25,766 bases of DNA, taken from the NCBI GenBank assembly GCA_028818385.1, contig JAPPNY010000207.1:1-25766 (forward strand), written 5' to 3'. Shown here piece after piece: positions 1 through 8,798 of the stretch; position 1 is the stretch's first letter, and each line of letters begins with the position of its first letter. Source of the stretch: Spirochaetaceae bacterium (GTDB lineage Bacteria > Spirochaetota > Spirochaetia > SZUA-6 > Bin103). The notes below the pieces were generated by a model, which did no database searches, had not been told where the DNA came from, and worked only from the letters and a program-made list of their open reading frames with translations. The position numbers were made by a program, and so were the translations under genes.

Positions 1-44
1 TCGGCTTCAACTTGGTCCCGGAGACTGCCTGATTCTGCTTGTTT

Positions 45-1868
<1,824 letters not shown>

Positions 1869-1957
1869 GTGTCTGCTCCCTCAGAACCTCGGCAAGTTGC
1901 AGGCCGGAGAGCAAGGCGAAGACCGGATTGGTCCGCTCTTGGCCCGGCAGCCCGGCT

Positions 1958-2044
1958 TCAGGTCCACCACACCGCGCAGCGCTTCCACGACGGCTGGTGG
2001 ACGACGCGCATCGAGTCGCCGATCAGGATCACCGTGGGCAGCAT
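1958..2044 (-). pseudogene. SGNH/GDSL hydrolase 5' remnant
   Basis: Four bases after the carboxypeptidase stop, an ATG opens a 28-codon frame beginning MLPTVILIGDSMR. The hydrophobic strand followed by GDS is block I of SGNH/GDSL hydrolases, where the Ser is the nucleophile. The frame ends at a TGA after AVWWT, and no later SGNH blocks (G, N, DxxH) appear before the McrB-like gene begins. I infer a gene that once followed the peptidase in the same operon and was cut when the McrB block arrived. The rest of 1869-1957 holds the McrB ribosome-binding site and no other recognisable feature. Confidence 0.5.
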
Positions 2045-2048
2045 CCGC

Positions 2049-3554
2049 CTACAGCCGGTAGAGCTCGCCGAACTTGGTGCTCAGGTAGTCGGTGAAGTAG
2101 CGCGCGTCGAGCGGCTCGCCGGTCACCCGCCGGCAGATCTCCTCGGCCGGGTAGACGCGGCCGTGGCGGTGGATCCGCTCCCGCAGCCAGGTGAGGATCT
2201 CCTCGAACCGGCCGCCGCGCACCTGCTCCTCCCAGTCGGGGATGTCGCGCGCCATCGCCGCGTGGAACTGCGCGCTGTACAGGTTGCCCAGCGTGTAAGT
2301 GGGGAAGTAGCCGATGGCGAACATCGACCAGTGGATGTCCTGCAGCACGCCGTCGGCGTCGCGCTCCGGGACGATGCCGAGCAGCGCCCGCGACTCCTCG
2401 CGCCACGCGTCCGGCAGGTCGTCCACCTGCAGGTCGCCGTCAACCATGCGGCGCTCCAGCGAGAAGCGCAGCAGGATGTGCAGGTTGTAGGTCACCTCGT
2501 CGGCCTCCACGCGGATGAACGACGGCTGCACGGCGTTGATCGAGCGGTAGAACCGGTCCAGGTCCACGTCGGCCAAGGCTGCGAAGCGCGGCTGAAGCTG
2601 GGGGTAGAAGTGCTCCCAGAACGAGCGGCGGCGGCCGATCAGGTTCTCCCAGAAACGCGACTGCGACTCGCAGATGCCCAGCGAGGTGCCCGAGCCCAGC
2701 GCGCTGGTGGCGAGCTGCGGCGCCACGCCCAGCCCGTGCAGGCCGTGGCCGCACTCGTGGATGGTCCCGAACACGCTGGAGGACAGCAGATTGGGATGGA
2801 AGCGGGTGGTGAGCCTGCCGTCGGCCGCGCCGAGCGTGGTTGAGAAGGGATGCGCCGACACGTCCAGGCGGCCCGTGTGGGATGAGAAGCCCAGCGCGGC
2901 CAGCAGGTGGTCGCTGAACGCGCGCTGCGCGCCCACGTCGTAGTCGCGCCGCAGCACCGCGTCGTCGATCGTGACCGGCGACCCGGCGATCCGTTCCAGC
3001 AGGTCGACCAGCGGGCCGCGCAGCGCATCGAGCACGGCCGTGAGCTCGGCGGTGCGCATCCACGGCTCGAACGCGTCCAGCAGCGCGTCGTAGCGGGTGT
3101 CGCCGAATCCCAGGTGGTCGGCCTTCTCGCGGGTGAGGCGCAGCGTCTCCTGCAGGTCGTCCCGGAACACGCTGAAGTCCGACGCCTTGCGCGCGGCGAC
3201 CCAGCTCGCATGGTTGACGCTGGCCTGGCGGGCGGTCGCCGTCACCAGGTCCGTGGGTAGCCTGGTCTCCCGGTCATAGGTCCGCCGCAGCTCGCGCAGG
3301 AACGCGCGATCGATCTCGTCGAGGTCGGTGCGCGCCTCGCCGGCAGCGATCAGTTCGCCCATCTCGGGCGAGGTCTGGCGCTCGTGGACCTGCCCCTCCA
3401 GCAGCGCAAGCTGATCCGACCGCTCCGCGACCGCCCCCTCCGGCATGTAGGTCTCCTGATCCCACTGCAGCAGGCCGATGACGTGCTGCATCAGGTGGAT
3501 CTCCCGATCAAGCGTGCGGAGGCGGTCCAGCGCCGGCGCGCGGCTGTCGTTCAC
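2049..3554 (-). CDS. M32 family metallocarboxypeptidase (Taq-type)
   Basis: Zinc carboxypeptidase of family M32, a cytoplasmic enzyme removing C-terminal residues from peptides. The 501-residue product has the normal family length. Seen: the HPF motif and the D-G-R-L-T (DxRxT) motif just before the active site, HECGH at residues 266-270 (metal-binding HExxH), and downstream IRVEADEVTYNLHI, another family signature. The third zinc ligand lies in C295-E296-S297, where characterised members usually read HES, so the His is replaced by Cys. Start is the GTG at 3552-3554. The open frame runs further upstream through the regulator gene, but M32 proteins begin near the LDREIHLMQHVIG segment, which fits this GTG. 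It starts 11 bases after the metalloregulator stop, so the two are probably cotranscribed and the peptidase may be metal-regulated. Confidence 0.93.
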   Translation of the reverse strand: MNDSRAPALDRLRTLDREIHLMQHVIGLLQWDQETYMPEGAVAERSDQLALLEGQVHERQTSPEMGELIAAGEARTDLDEIDRAFLRELRRTYDRETRLPTDLVTATARQASVNHASWVAARKASDFSVFRDDLQETLRLTREKADHLGFGDTRYDALLDAFEPWMRTAELTAVLDALRGPLVDLLERIAGSPVTIDDAVLRRDYDVGAQRAFSDHLLAALGFSSHTGRLDVSAHPFSTTLGAADGRLTTRFHPNLLSSSVFGTIHECGHGLHGLGVAPQLATSALGSGTSLGICESQSRFWENLIGRRRSFWEHFYPQLQPRFAALADVDLDRFYRSINAVQPSFIRVEADEVTYNLHILLRFSLERRMVDGDLQVDDLPDAWREESRALLGIVPERDADGVLQDIHWSMFAIGYFPTYTLGNLYSAQFHAAMARDIPDWEEQVRGGRFEEILTWLRERIHRHGRVYPAEEICRRVTGEPLDARYFTDYLSTKFGELYRL

Positions 3555-3565
3555 GAACCCGAGGT

Positions 3566-4249
3566 TCAGTTGGCGCTGTCTACGCGCACGTAGCGGGCGT
3601 AGCCGGTGGGCAGGGTGATCTCCTGCCCGGTGTCGTCCTTGCGGAACACCACCTCGGCTTCGGAGATGCCGGACACCGTGATCTTGGTGCCGGGCACGAG
3701 CTGATCCTGGTCGAGGCGGCGCATCAACTCCTCGTTCTCCTCGGCTTCCTCGGTGATGCGCAGGATGGAGGTCCGTTCGCCGGCGTGCACGGTGGTCAGC
3801 CGCGGCGCGTCGAGCAGGCGCCGCTCGTCCGGTGAGCCGGGAAACGGATTGCCGTGGGGACAGGTCGTGGGACGGCCAAGCCGCTCGAAGAGGTGCTCCT
3901 CCAGGCGCGGCGACAGCGAGTGCTCCAGCTTGTCCGCCTCTTCGTCCACGTCCACCCAGTCGAAGCCCAGCTCGTCGACCAGGAGGCGCTCCAGCAGATA
4001 GTGGCGGCGGATGGTGCGCTCGGCCTGCCTGGTGCCGCGCCGGGTAAGCTGCACGCCGTCGTCTGGATCGAGGACGAGGAGCTTGCGCTGCTCCAGCCGC
4101 TTGAGGGCCTGAGAGACCGCGGCGGCAGAAACCCCGATCCGCTCGGCGATGCGGGCGCCGACGACCGGGCGCCGCTCGCGCAGCATCAGATAGGTCTGAA
4201 TGAGGTACTCGTTCGCCGTGGCCGACGAAGTGCGTTGGGCTTTTGCCAT
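3566..4249 (-). CDS. DtxR/MntR-family metal-dependent transcriptional regulator
   Basis: Metal-responsive repressor/regulator of 227 residues. Seen: N-terminal winged helix-turn-helix (about residues 10-75, recognition region VSAAAVSQALKRLE), a dimerisation/metal domain (about 80-150) with H83, E109, H110 and C130-P-H132, and a C-terminal FeoA/SH3-like domain (about 150-225). By alignment to the DtxR ligand set, the Cys102 position (Glu99 in MntR) is Asp106 and the N-terminal ligand position (Met10 in DtxR, Asp8 in Bacillus MntR) is Glu14. The acidic ligands look more MntR-like (Mn2+) than DtxR-like (Fe2+), but MntR Glu11 appears to be Ile17. ATG start at 4247-4249; no strong Shine-Dalgarno sequence. 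A perfect dyad 18 bases upstream is a plausible own operator. It precedes the M32 peptidase by 11 bases. Confidence 0.9.
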   Translation of the reverse strand: MAKAQRTSSATANEYLIQTYLMLRERRPVVGARIAERIGVSAAAVSQALKRLEQRKLLVLDPDDGVQLTRRGTRQAERTIRRHYLLERLLVDELGFDWVDVDEEADKLEHSLSPRLEEHLFERLGRPTTCPHGNPFPGSPDERRLLDAPRLTTVHAGERTSILRITEEAEENEELMRRLDQDQLVPGTKITVSGISEAEVVFRKDDTGQEITLPTGYARYVRVDSAN

Positions 4250-4266
4250 GGTCTACGGGTACCGCC

Positions 4267-4282
4267 GGCACGGAACCGTGCC
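4267..4282. promoter_or_regulatory. Perfect inverted repeat, candidate metalloregulator operator
   Basis: GGCACGG-AA-CCGTGCC has 7-bp arms with a 2-bp centre, 18-33 bases upstream of the dtxR/mntR-like start codon. The centre is too short for a comfortable RNA hairpin and there is no T-run, so a DNA-binding site fits better than a terminator. It does not match the textbook DtxR or MntR box by eye. It lies in the only gap (4250-4310) between this gene and the upstream amidohydrolase. Confidence 0.45.
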
Positions 4283-4310
4283 TACAGGGTAGCCCGGAGC
4301 CCCCACCCGG

Positions 4311-5555
4311 TCAAACCGAGCCCGGCTGGACGCCCGTTTCCCGGCGGTGCGCGACCTCGCCGGCCTTGATCACGACGCGCGGAGCGCGCAGGGTGCGGAG
4401 GTCCTCCAGCGGATCGTCGTCGAGCAGCAGCAGGTCGGCGCGCTGGCCGGCGGACACCTGCCCGACTCCGTCCAGCCGCAGGTGACAGGCGGCCAGGCTG
4501 GTGGCCGAGCGCAGCGCCTCCGCGTTGCTCAAGCCGGCCTGCACGTAGGTCAGCAACTCGTCGACCAGGGCGTCGAAGCGGGTGTCGATCGCCCCGCAGT
4601 CGGTGCCGGCGATCTGCGGCACGCCCAGCCGGTGGAACAGCCCGGTGTTGGTCAGCCGGCCGCGCAGGCGCGCGACCGCGCCCACGTCTTCGGGGTTGTA
4701 GGTGCTGCCCTGACGCTCGAACTTGGCGGCGTTCTGCAGGGCGCAGTACACGGTGGGGACCACGACGATACCGCGGTCGCGGATGCGTTGCGCGACGTCC
4801 GGATCGTAGCGGTACCGGCCCGGCGGCTCGGCGAAGGTGGCATGCTCGATCATCTGCAGTCCCGCATCGATGGCGCGCCGGATGCTCTCGGTGGCGTGGC
4901 AGTGCGCGGTGACGTAGGTGCCGTGCGCCGCGGCCACCTCGACCGCCTCCCGCATCAACTCCAGCGGCAGGTCCGCCTCGTGCGGGCGCGTGCCCGGCGT
5001 CAGGCCGCCGCCGGAAGCCATGAGCTTGACGTAATCGCCGCCTTGGCCGAGCTGCCGCTCGACGGCGGCGCGCACCTCCGCTCGGGAGCTCACCTCGATT
5101 CCCCCGAGCCAGTGGCAGTGCCCGCCGGGGCGCATGAGCGCGTAGCCGCAGCAGATCACGTGCGGGCCGGCCACCCGCCCCGCGTCGATCTCGCGCCTCA
5201 GCTCGAACATCGGCTCGGCGGGAGCGGCCAGATCGCGCATCGTGGTGATGCCGGCAGCGAGCGCGACGCCAGCGTTGCGCACCGCGACCCGCCGGCGCTC
5301 GGCCCCGTCGACGGCGACGAAGTTCTGGCGCGGCGTGCTGCTGCCGTCCAGAAAGAAGTGGACGTGGGCGTCGATCAGCCCCGGGCACAGATAGCGGCCG
5401 CGGCCGTCGATGGTCTCCGCCCCGGGGGACGGCGGCACGGCGCCTGTACCCACTTCGGCGATGACGCCGTCCGACACCCGCACCGATTGCGATGGATGGA
5501 TCGCCCCGGCGGCCACGTCCACCACGCTCACGTCCGCGATGTGCAGATCACTCAT
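4311..5555 (-). CDS. Metal-dependent amidohydrolase (imidazolonepropionase/prolidase-like)
   Basis: Amidohydrolase-superfamily enzyme of 414 residues, expected to hydrolyse a C-N bond in a cyclic or peptide-like amide; the substrate cannot be told from sequence. Seen: a small N-terminal beta-sandwich (1-55), H64-x-H66 in the DAHVHF strand, K177 in YVKLMASGG (likely carboxylated metal-bridging lysine), H218/H220 in TAHCHATES, H238 in IEHATF, and D319 in AGTDCG. The metal-ligand set is complete. The end (LRLDGVGQVSAGQRADLLLLDDDPLEDL) is the classic C-terminal part of the composite domain. ATG at 5553-5555 was chosen because GGGGAGGGA lies nine bases upstream; an upstream ATG would add 21 residues with no such site. 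Same strand as the regulator gene but separated by 61 bases containing the dyad. Confidence 0.9.
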   Translation of the reverse strand: MSDLHIADVSVVDVAAGAIHPSQSVRVSDGVIAEVGTGAVPPSPGAETIDGRGRYLCPGLIDAHVHFFLDGSSTPRQNFVAVDGAERRRVAVRNAGVALAAGITTMRDLAAPAEPMFELRREIDAGRVAGPHVICCGYALMRPGGHCHWLGGIEVSSRAEVRAAVERQLGQGGDYVKLMASGGGLTPGTRPHEADLPLELMREAVEVAAAHGTYVTAHCHATESIRRAIDAGLQMIEHATFAEPPGRYRYDPDVAQRIRDRGIVVVPTVYCALQNAAKFERQGSTYNPEDVGAVARLRGRLTNTGLFHRLGVPQIAGTDCGAIDTRFDALVDELLTYVQAGLSNAEALRSATSLAACHLRLDGVGQVSAGQRADLLLLDDDPLEDLRTLRAPRVVIKAGEVAHRRETGVQPGSV

Positions 5556-5663
5556 GGTCGCGTCCCTCCCCGAGTAACAGAGTGCGAGGTTACCGCACCA
5601 TTTCGGAACTCGCTCCAAGATAGTCTAACCAACTCGGAACAGACTCCGGATTGGTCAAGTGCT

Positions 5664-5687
5664 TCCAGCCTTGTTCGGTCGGCTGGA
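5664..5687 (-). terminator. Stem-loop after the dimethylformamidase-like gene
   Basis: A TCCAGCC / GGCTGGA stem (7 bp, 10-base loop) starts about 6 bases past the stop codon of the leftward gene. No T-run follows on the minus strand, so intrinsic termination is only a possibility; mRNA 3'-end protection is an alternative. The rest of 5556-5693 shows the amidohydrolase ribosome-binding site and no convincing promoter. Confidence 0.3.
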
Positions 5688-5693
5688 GGCCGG

Positions 5694-7292
5694 TCAGCCC
5701 AGGCGGTCGAGGATGTTGCGCGTGATGCAGTCCACTGTTGGATCGCCGCCGCGCAGGCCGTTGCTCCACTCCGTGCAGCCGGCTGTCACCACCGTGCCGC
5801 CGCGGGTGTAGGTCCCCATCACGGCCAGCCCCGGCTGCGGGAGCGTGCCGCCGCCGTCGCCCAGGATGGCGCGGCTGGCCTGCTCCAGCGAGGCGTCCAC
5901 CCGGCCCAGCGCGGCAGGCGCCGTGGCCAGGATGCGGAACGTATCGGGCGTCCCGTCCCGATGGGTGGGAACCGGCAGCCCGTCGCGCCATTCGACCTGG
6001 CAGCCATCGCACTCGTAGCCGACGATGCGGTCGCGGGCGCCGAACGCCTGCCCGCGCTCGAGCCCCGTGCCGGCGAAGATCCAGTGCTCGGGCCGGTGGA
6101 CGGTGTAGGCGTCCGGTCCGTCGTCCAGCATGCCGAAGAAGCGGTGGTAGCCGCCGTAGGCGAAGCTCACGCCGGTGAGCCGGTTCTCCGGCCGGCCTAT
6201 CAGCCGGTGGCACCACATGGTGGTGAGGGTGTCGTGCTCCCCGCTCGCGAAGTGCGGGTCGCGGGTGTGATCCTTGAAGCAGACCAGCGCGCGGCCGTCC
6301 TCCTCCGAGCGCACCTGCCACCAAGCGCAGTTGCCGGACAGGAAGGCGACGTTGCCGCCACGGCCGATGTAGTCCTCGAGGTGGTCACGCATCGGCTTCG
6401 ACCAGTACTCGTCGTGGCCGACCGAGAGCACCAGGCGATATTCGTCGAGGATCTCCGGGTGGAACTCCAGGTCACCGTTGACCGCGTAGTCGATCCGGTA
6501 GCCGGCCCGTTCCGCCCACGCGACGAACGGCCCCTCCCAGTTGTGCCAGCAGCTCGCCCAGGAGCTGAACGAGTCGTACACGTCGACCCGGCCGGGCTGC
6601 CGGTGCAGGCCCAGGGTGACCTCGGCCTGCTGCAGGTTCCAGCAACCCTCGACGCGGGCGGGCCGCAGGAAGGTGGGGCGGCCGGTGTCGACGCCCCGCT
6701 CGGTCAGCGCGGCCGCCATCTCGTCCGTCAGGGTGCGGCCGTCGGTGGTGATCTCCATCTCCCCCCGGATGGCAAAACGGTAGTCGCCTACGGATGCGAA
6801 CCCCGCGAACGGCCGTTCGAGCGACACCCGCGTCGCCGGTCCGTCCGGCCCGTAGTACAGCGTGGACCCGCCGTAGCGGTTGTAGGCGTTGTCGGTGTTG
6901 GTGGTGCGCTGCAGCAGGATGCGGGCGGTCCGCCCCGGCTCCGCCGACCGGACCACGAACGCCATCGCTCCGCGCACGGGGCGGCCGTCCGGAGCCTCCC
7001 CCCGCATCGACACCCGGTAGTAGCCGGACGGCCACTCGCGTCCCACCGTCAGCCCCAGTGCCGGCGGCCAGCGGCAGCCGTGCGAGGAGGCGTCGGCCGG
7101 CACCGGATGCTCGCTTCCGGCGATCCGCTCCCGCCGCATGACCTCCGCCTCGCCCGCCCCCACCCGCGCGACCGCCAGCGAGTAGCTGGCCAGGCTGGTC
7201 GACACGTGCAGTTCGACCCGCTCCCCCGGCGCGATGCTCTGCCGCGACGGGTAGCCGTGCAGGTAGTGGCGGCTCGGCCCGGCCGGTGTCAT
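5694..7292 (-). CDS. N,N-dimethylformamidase beta-subunit-like protein
   Basis: The 532-residue product resembles the large (beta) subunit of N,N-dimethylformamidase, chiefly its C-terminal domain, in fragments such as RTTNTDNAYNRYGGSTLYY, SVGHDEYWSKPMRD, FLSGNCAWWQVR and the tail GGTVVTAGCTEWSNGL. The characterised enzyme cleaves dimethylformamide to dimethylamine and formate with a mononuclear iron held by Tyr and Glu side chains. Its large subunit is longer (about 760 residues) and works with a small subunit not seen here, so the substrate may be another amide. The ATG (7290-7292) overlaps the aldolase stop as ATGA, so translation is coupled. No signal peptide, so cytoplasmic. Family assignment is good; the true reaction is unknown. 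Confidence 0.8.
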   Translation of the reverse strand: MTPAGPSRHYLHGYPSRQSIAPGERVELHVSTSLASYSLAVARVGAGEAEVMRRERIAGSEHPVPADASSHGCRWPPALGLTVGREWPSGYYRVSMRGEAPDGRPVRGAMAFVVRSAEPGRTARILLQRTTNTDNAYNRYGGSTLYYGPDGPATRVSLERPFAGFASVGDYRFAIRGEMEITTDGRTLTDEMAAALTERGVDTGRPTFLRPARVEGCWNLQQAEVTLGLHRQPGRVDVYDSFSSWASCWHNWEGPFVAWAERAGYRIDYAVNGDLEFHPEILDEYRLVLSVGHDEYWSKPMRDHLEDYIGRGGNVAFLSGNCAWWQVRSEEDGRALVCFKDHTRDPHFASGEHDTLTTMWCHRLIGRPENRLTGVSFAYGGYHRFFGMLDDGPDAYTVHRPEHWIFAGTGLERGQAFGARDRIVGYECDGCQVEWRDGLPVPTHRDGTPDTFRILATAPAALGRVDASLEQASRAILGDGGGTLPQPGLAVMGTYTRGGTVVTAGCTEWSNGLRGGDPTVDCITRNILDRLG

Positions 7293-8062
7293 GTCATCGA
7301 CGACATGATCTCGTGCAGCTCCCTGGCCGCCGGGTACAGCAGGTGCCAGTCGCCGCCCGAACAGAGCCAGGAGACGCCCCCGTCGATCCAGTGGCGAAGC
7401 GCCTCGGGATCGGGGCCGATCGACTGTCCCATCGGCACGCCCGCGGCGCGCGCCGCGTCGAGCATCCGCTCGATGGCGGCGACCACGTCGGGATGGCCGG
7501 GCTGGCCCAGCAGGCCCATCGTGCCGGACAGGTCCATGGGGCCGGGGACGATGCTGTCCACGCCCGGGATCCGCAGGATCTCCTCGATCTGGTTCACGGC
7601 GTCGATGTGCTCGATCTGCAGGATGACCAGGATCTCGGCGTCGACGTTGGCCAGATAGTCCTCGGTGCTGCGCGCGCTGAAGCGCACGCCGCGGATCGGG
7701 CCGAAGCCGCGCACGCCGCGCGGCGGGTAGCGGCAACTCCGCACCGCCTGCTCGGCGTCCGCCACGTTCGAGATGCGCGGCATGATGATGCCGGCCGGGT
7801 GCATCTCCAGGAACGGCTTGACCACCACCGGGTCGTTGGAAGGCACACGGATGAACGGCGCCATGCCCACGCCGCGGCAGGTGCGGACGTGATTCAGGCA
7901 GTGATCGAGCGTCATCGCCGAGTGCTCCATGTCGATCCAGACGATGTCGAAGCCGACCTCGCCCAGCAACTCGACCACCGTCGAGTCGCTGAGGGTCACG
8001 TTGGTGCCGATACAGACCTCGCCGCGGGCCCACTTGTCACGAATCTTTTCCAGTTGGTTCAC
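7289..8062 (-). CDS. HpcH/HpaI-family class II aldolase
   Basis: Metal-dependent aldolase of the HpcH/HpaI (2-keto-3-deoxy acid aldolase) family, releasing pyruvate or a related 2-oxoacid from 4-hydroxy-2-oxo acids. Seen in 257 residues (normal length): catalytic base H47 in WIDMEHS, R72 in PFIRVP, metal ligands E151 in ILQIEH and D177 in GPMDLSG. Start taken as GTG at 8060-8062, matching where family members begin (VNQLEKIRDKW). The open frame extends upstream, but that extension would cross the divergent hydrolase gene. No strong ribosome-binding site. It is the first gene of a two-gene coupled unit with the dimethylformamidase-like gene, and 61 bases separate it from the divergent isochorismatase-like gene, so one control region probably serves both directions. 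Confidence 0.88.
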   Translation of the reverse strand: MNQLEKIRDKWARGEVCIGTNVTLSDSTVVELLGEVGFDIVWIDMEHSAMTLDHCLNHVRTCRGVGMAPFIRVPSNDPVVVKPFLEMHPAGIIMPRISNVADAEQAVRSCRYPPRGVRGFGPIRGVRFSARSTEDYLANVDAEILVILQIEHIDAVNQIEEILRIPGVDSIVPGPMDLSGTMGLLGQPGHPDVVAAIERMLDAARAAGVPMGQSIGPDPEALRHWIDGGVSWLCSGGDWHLLYPAARELHEIMSSMT

Positions 8063-8123
8063 GGTGGCGGAGCATACCGGCTCGGCGCCGGCTTGATCGA
8101 CACCTGCGGCGCTGCCACCCTCG

Positions 8124-8798
8124 ATGGGCGACGTGAAGCTGATCAACGGAATCGAGGTGCTCACCACCCGCGCCGAGTTCCTGGCGCCGGACCGATGCGC
8201 CCTGCTGGTGATCGACATGCAGAACGAGAACCTAAAGGACGACGGCGGCTACGCCCGGCACGGTACGCAGGTCGGCGGCATGGCGGGCGTCACCGCCGCG
8301 ATCCGGGACCTGCTGGCGGCGGCGCGCGCGGCCGGGGTGCCGGTGTTCTACACGGAGTTCATCCACCGCAGCCGGCACGGCGTGAACCTCAACGACGGCC
8401 CCAGCCTGTACGTGCACCGGGACGCCGATTTCGTCTCCGAGGTGAGCGAGGGGACCTGGCAGGCGCAGACGATCGACGACCTGGCTCCGCAGCCCGGCGA
8501 CGTGGTCCTCAGCAAGACGCGGGCGAGCGCCTTCCATGGCACCCCGCTGGCCGCGCAGTTGCTCAACCGGGGCATCCGCAGCGTGGTCCTGACCGGCATG
8601 ATCACGCAGGGGTGCGTGCTGCACACCCATGCCGACGCACTCATGCAGGGCTTCTACCCGGTGGTGGCGGGCGACGGCGTCGGGGCATACGAACAGCAGT
8701 GGCACGACCTGGCCATGCGCTGGATGGCGCGCAAGAGCCCGGTCTACGCGACGAGCGAGATCTGCGCGGAATGGGGCGAGGCGAGGCCGCCCCGGTGA
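8124..8798 (+). CDS. Isochorismatase-like cysteine hydrolase
   Basis: Cysteine hydrolase of the isochorismatase/nicotinamidase superfamily, 224 residues. Members cleave amides (nicotinamide, N-carbamoyl compounds, ureido acids) or isochorismate. The Asp-Lys-Cys triad is complete: D31 in LLVIDMQNE, K131 in VLSKTRASAF, and C164 in ITQGCVLHT. The preceding cis-peptide region reads TGMITQG. ATG at 8124 is used; ribosome-binding site is poor and GTG at 8133 is an alternative. Divergent from the aldolase/formamidase-like pair, so the three may form one amide-breakdown pathway (inference). Its TGA overlaps the GTG start of the downstream lipoprotein gene. Confidence 0.88.
   Translation: MGDVKLINGIEVLTTRAEFLAPDRCALLVIDMQNENLKDDGGYARHGTQVGGMAGVTAAIRDLLAAARAAGVPVFYTEFIHRSRHGVNLNDGPSLYVHRDADFVSEVSEGTWQAQTIDDLAPQPGDVVLSKTRASAFHGTPLAAQLLNRGIRSVVLTGMITQGCVLHTHADALMQGFYPVVAGDGVGAYEQQWHDLAMRWMARKSPVYATSEICAEWGEARPPR

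Noticed and set aside
3555..4271. Fusion of the M32 peptidase with upstream in-frame sequence
   Set aside because: The extension is a shifted-frame shadow of the metalloregulator gene; the peptidase family N-terminus fits the GTG at 3554.
5556..5663. Promoter for the amidohydrolase (TATCTT-like element)
   Set aside because: No -35 at suitable spacing could be found.
4347..7658. Very long plus-strand open frame (1103 codons)
   Set aside because: It lies antisense to an amidohydrolase, a formamidase-like gene and an aldolase that all carry conserved motifs; the translation is low-complexity Arg/Ala/Val/His text typical of high-GC antisense frames.
8063..8218. Longer aldolase start
   Set aside because: The extension lacks family similarity and would overlap the divergent hydrolase coding region.
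7286..8794. Upstream extension of the cyclophilin-FKBP frame
   Set aside because: The frame is open by GC bias only; a lipoprotein leader begins at 8795, and the extension runs antisense to the aldolase and through the cysteine hydrolase.
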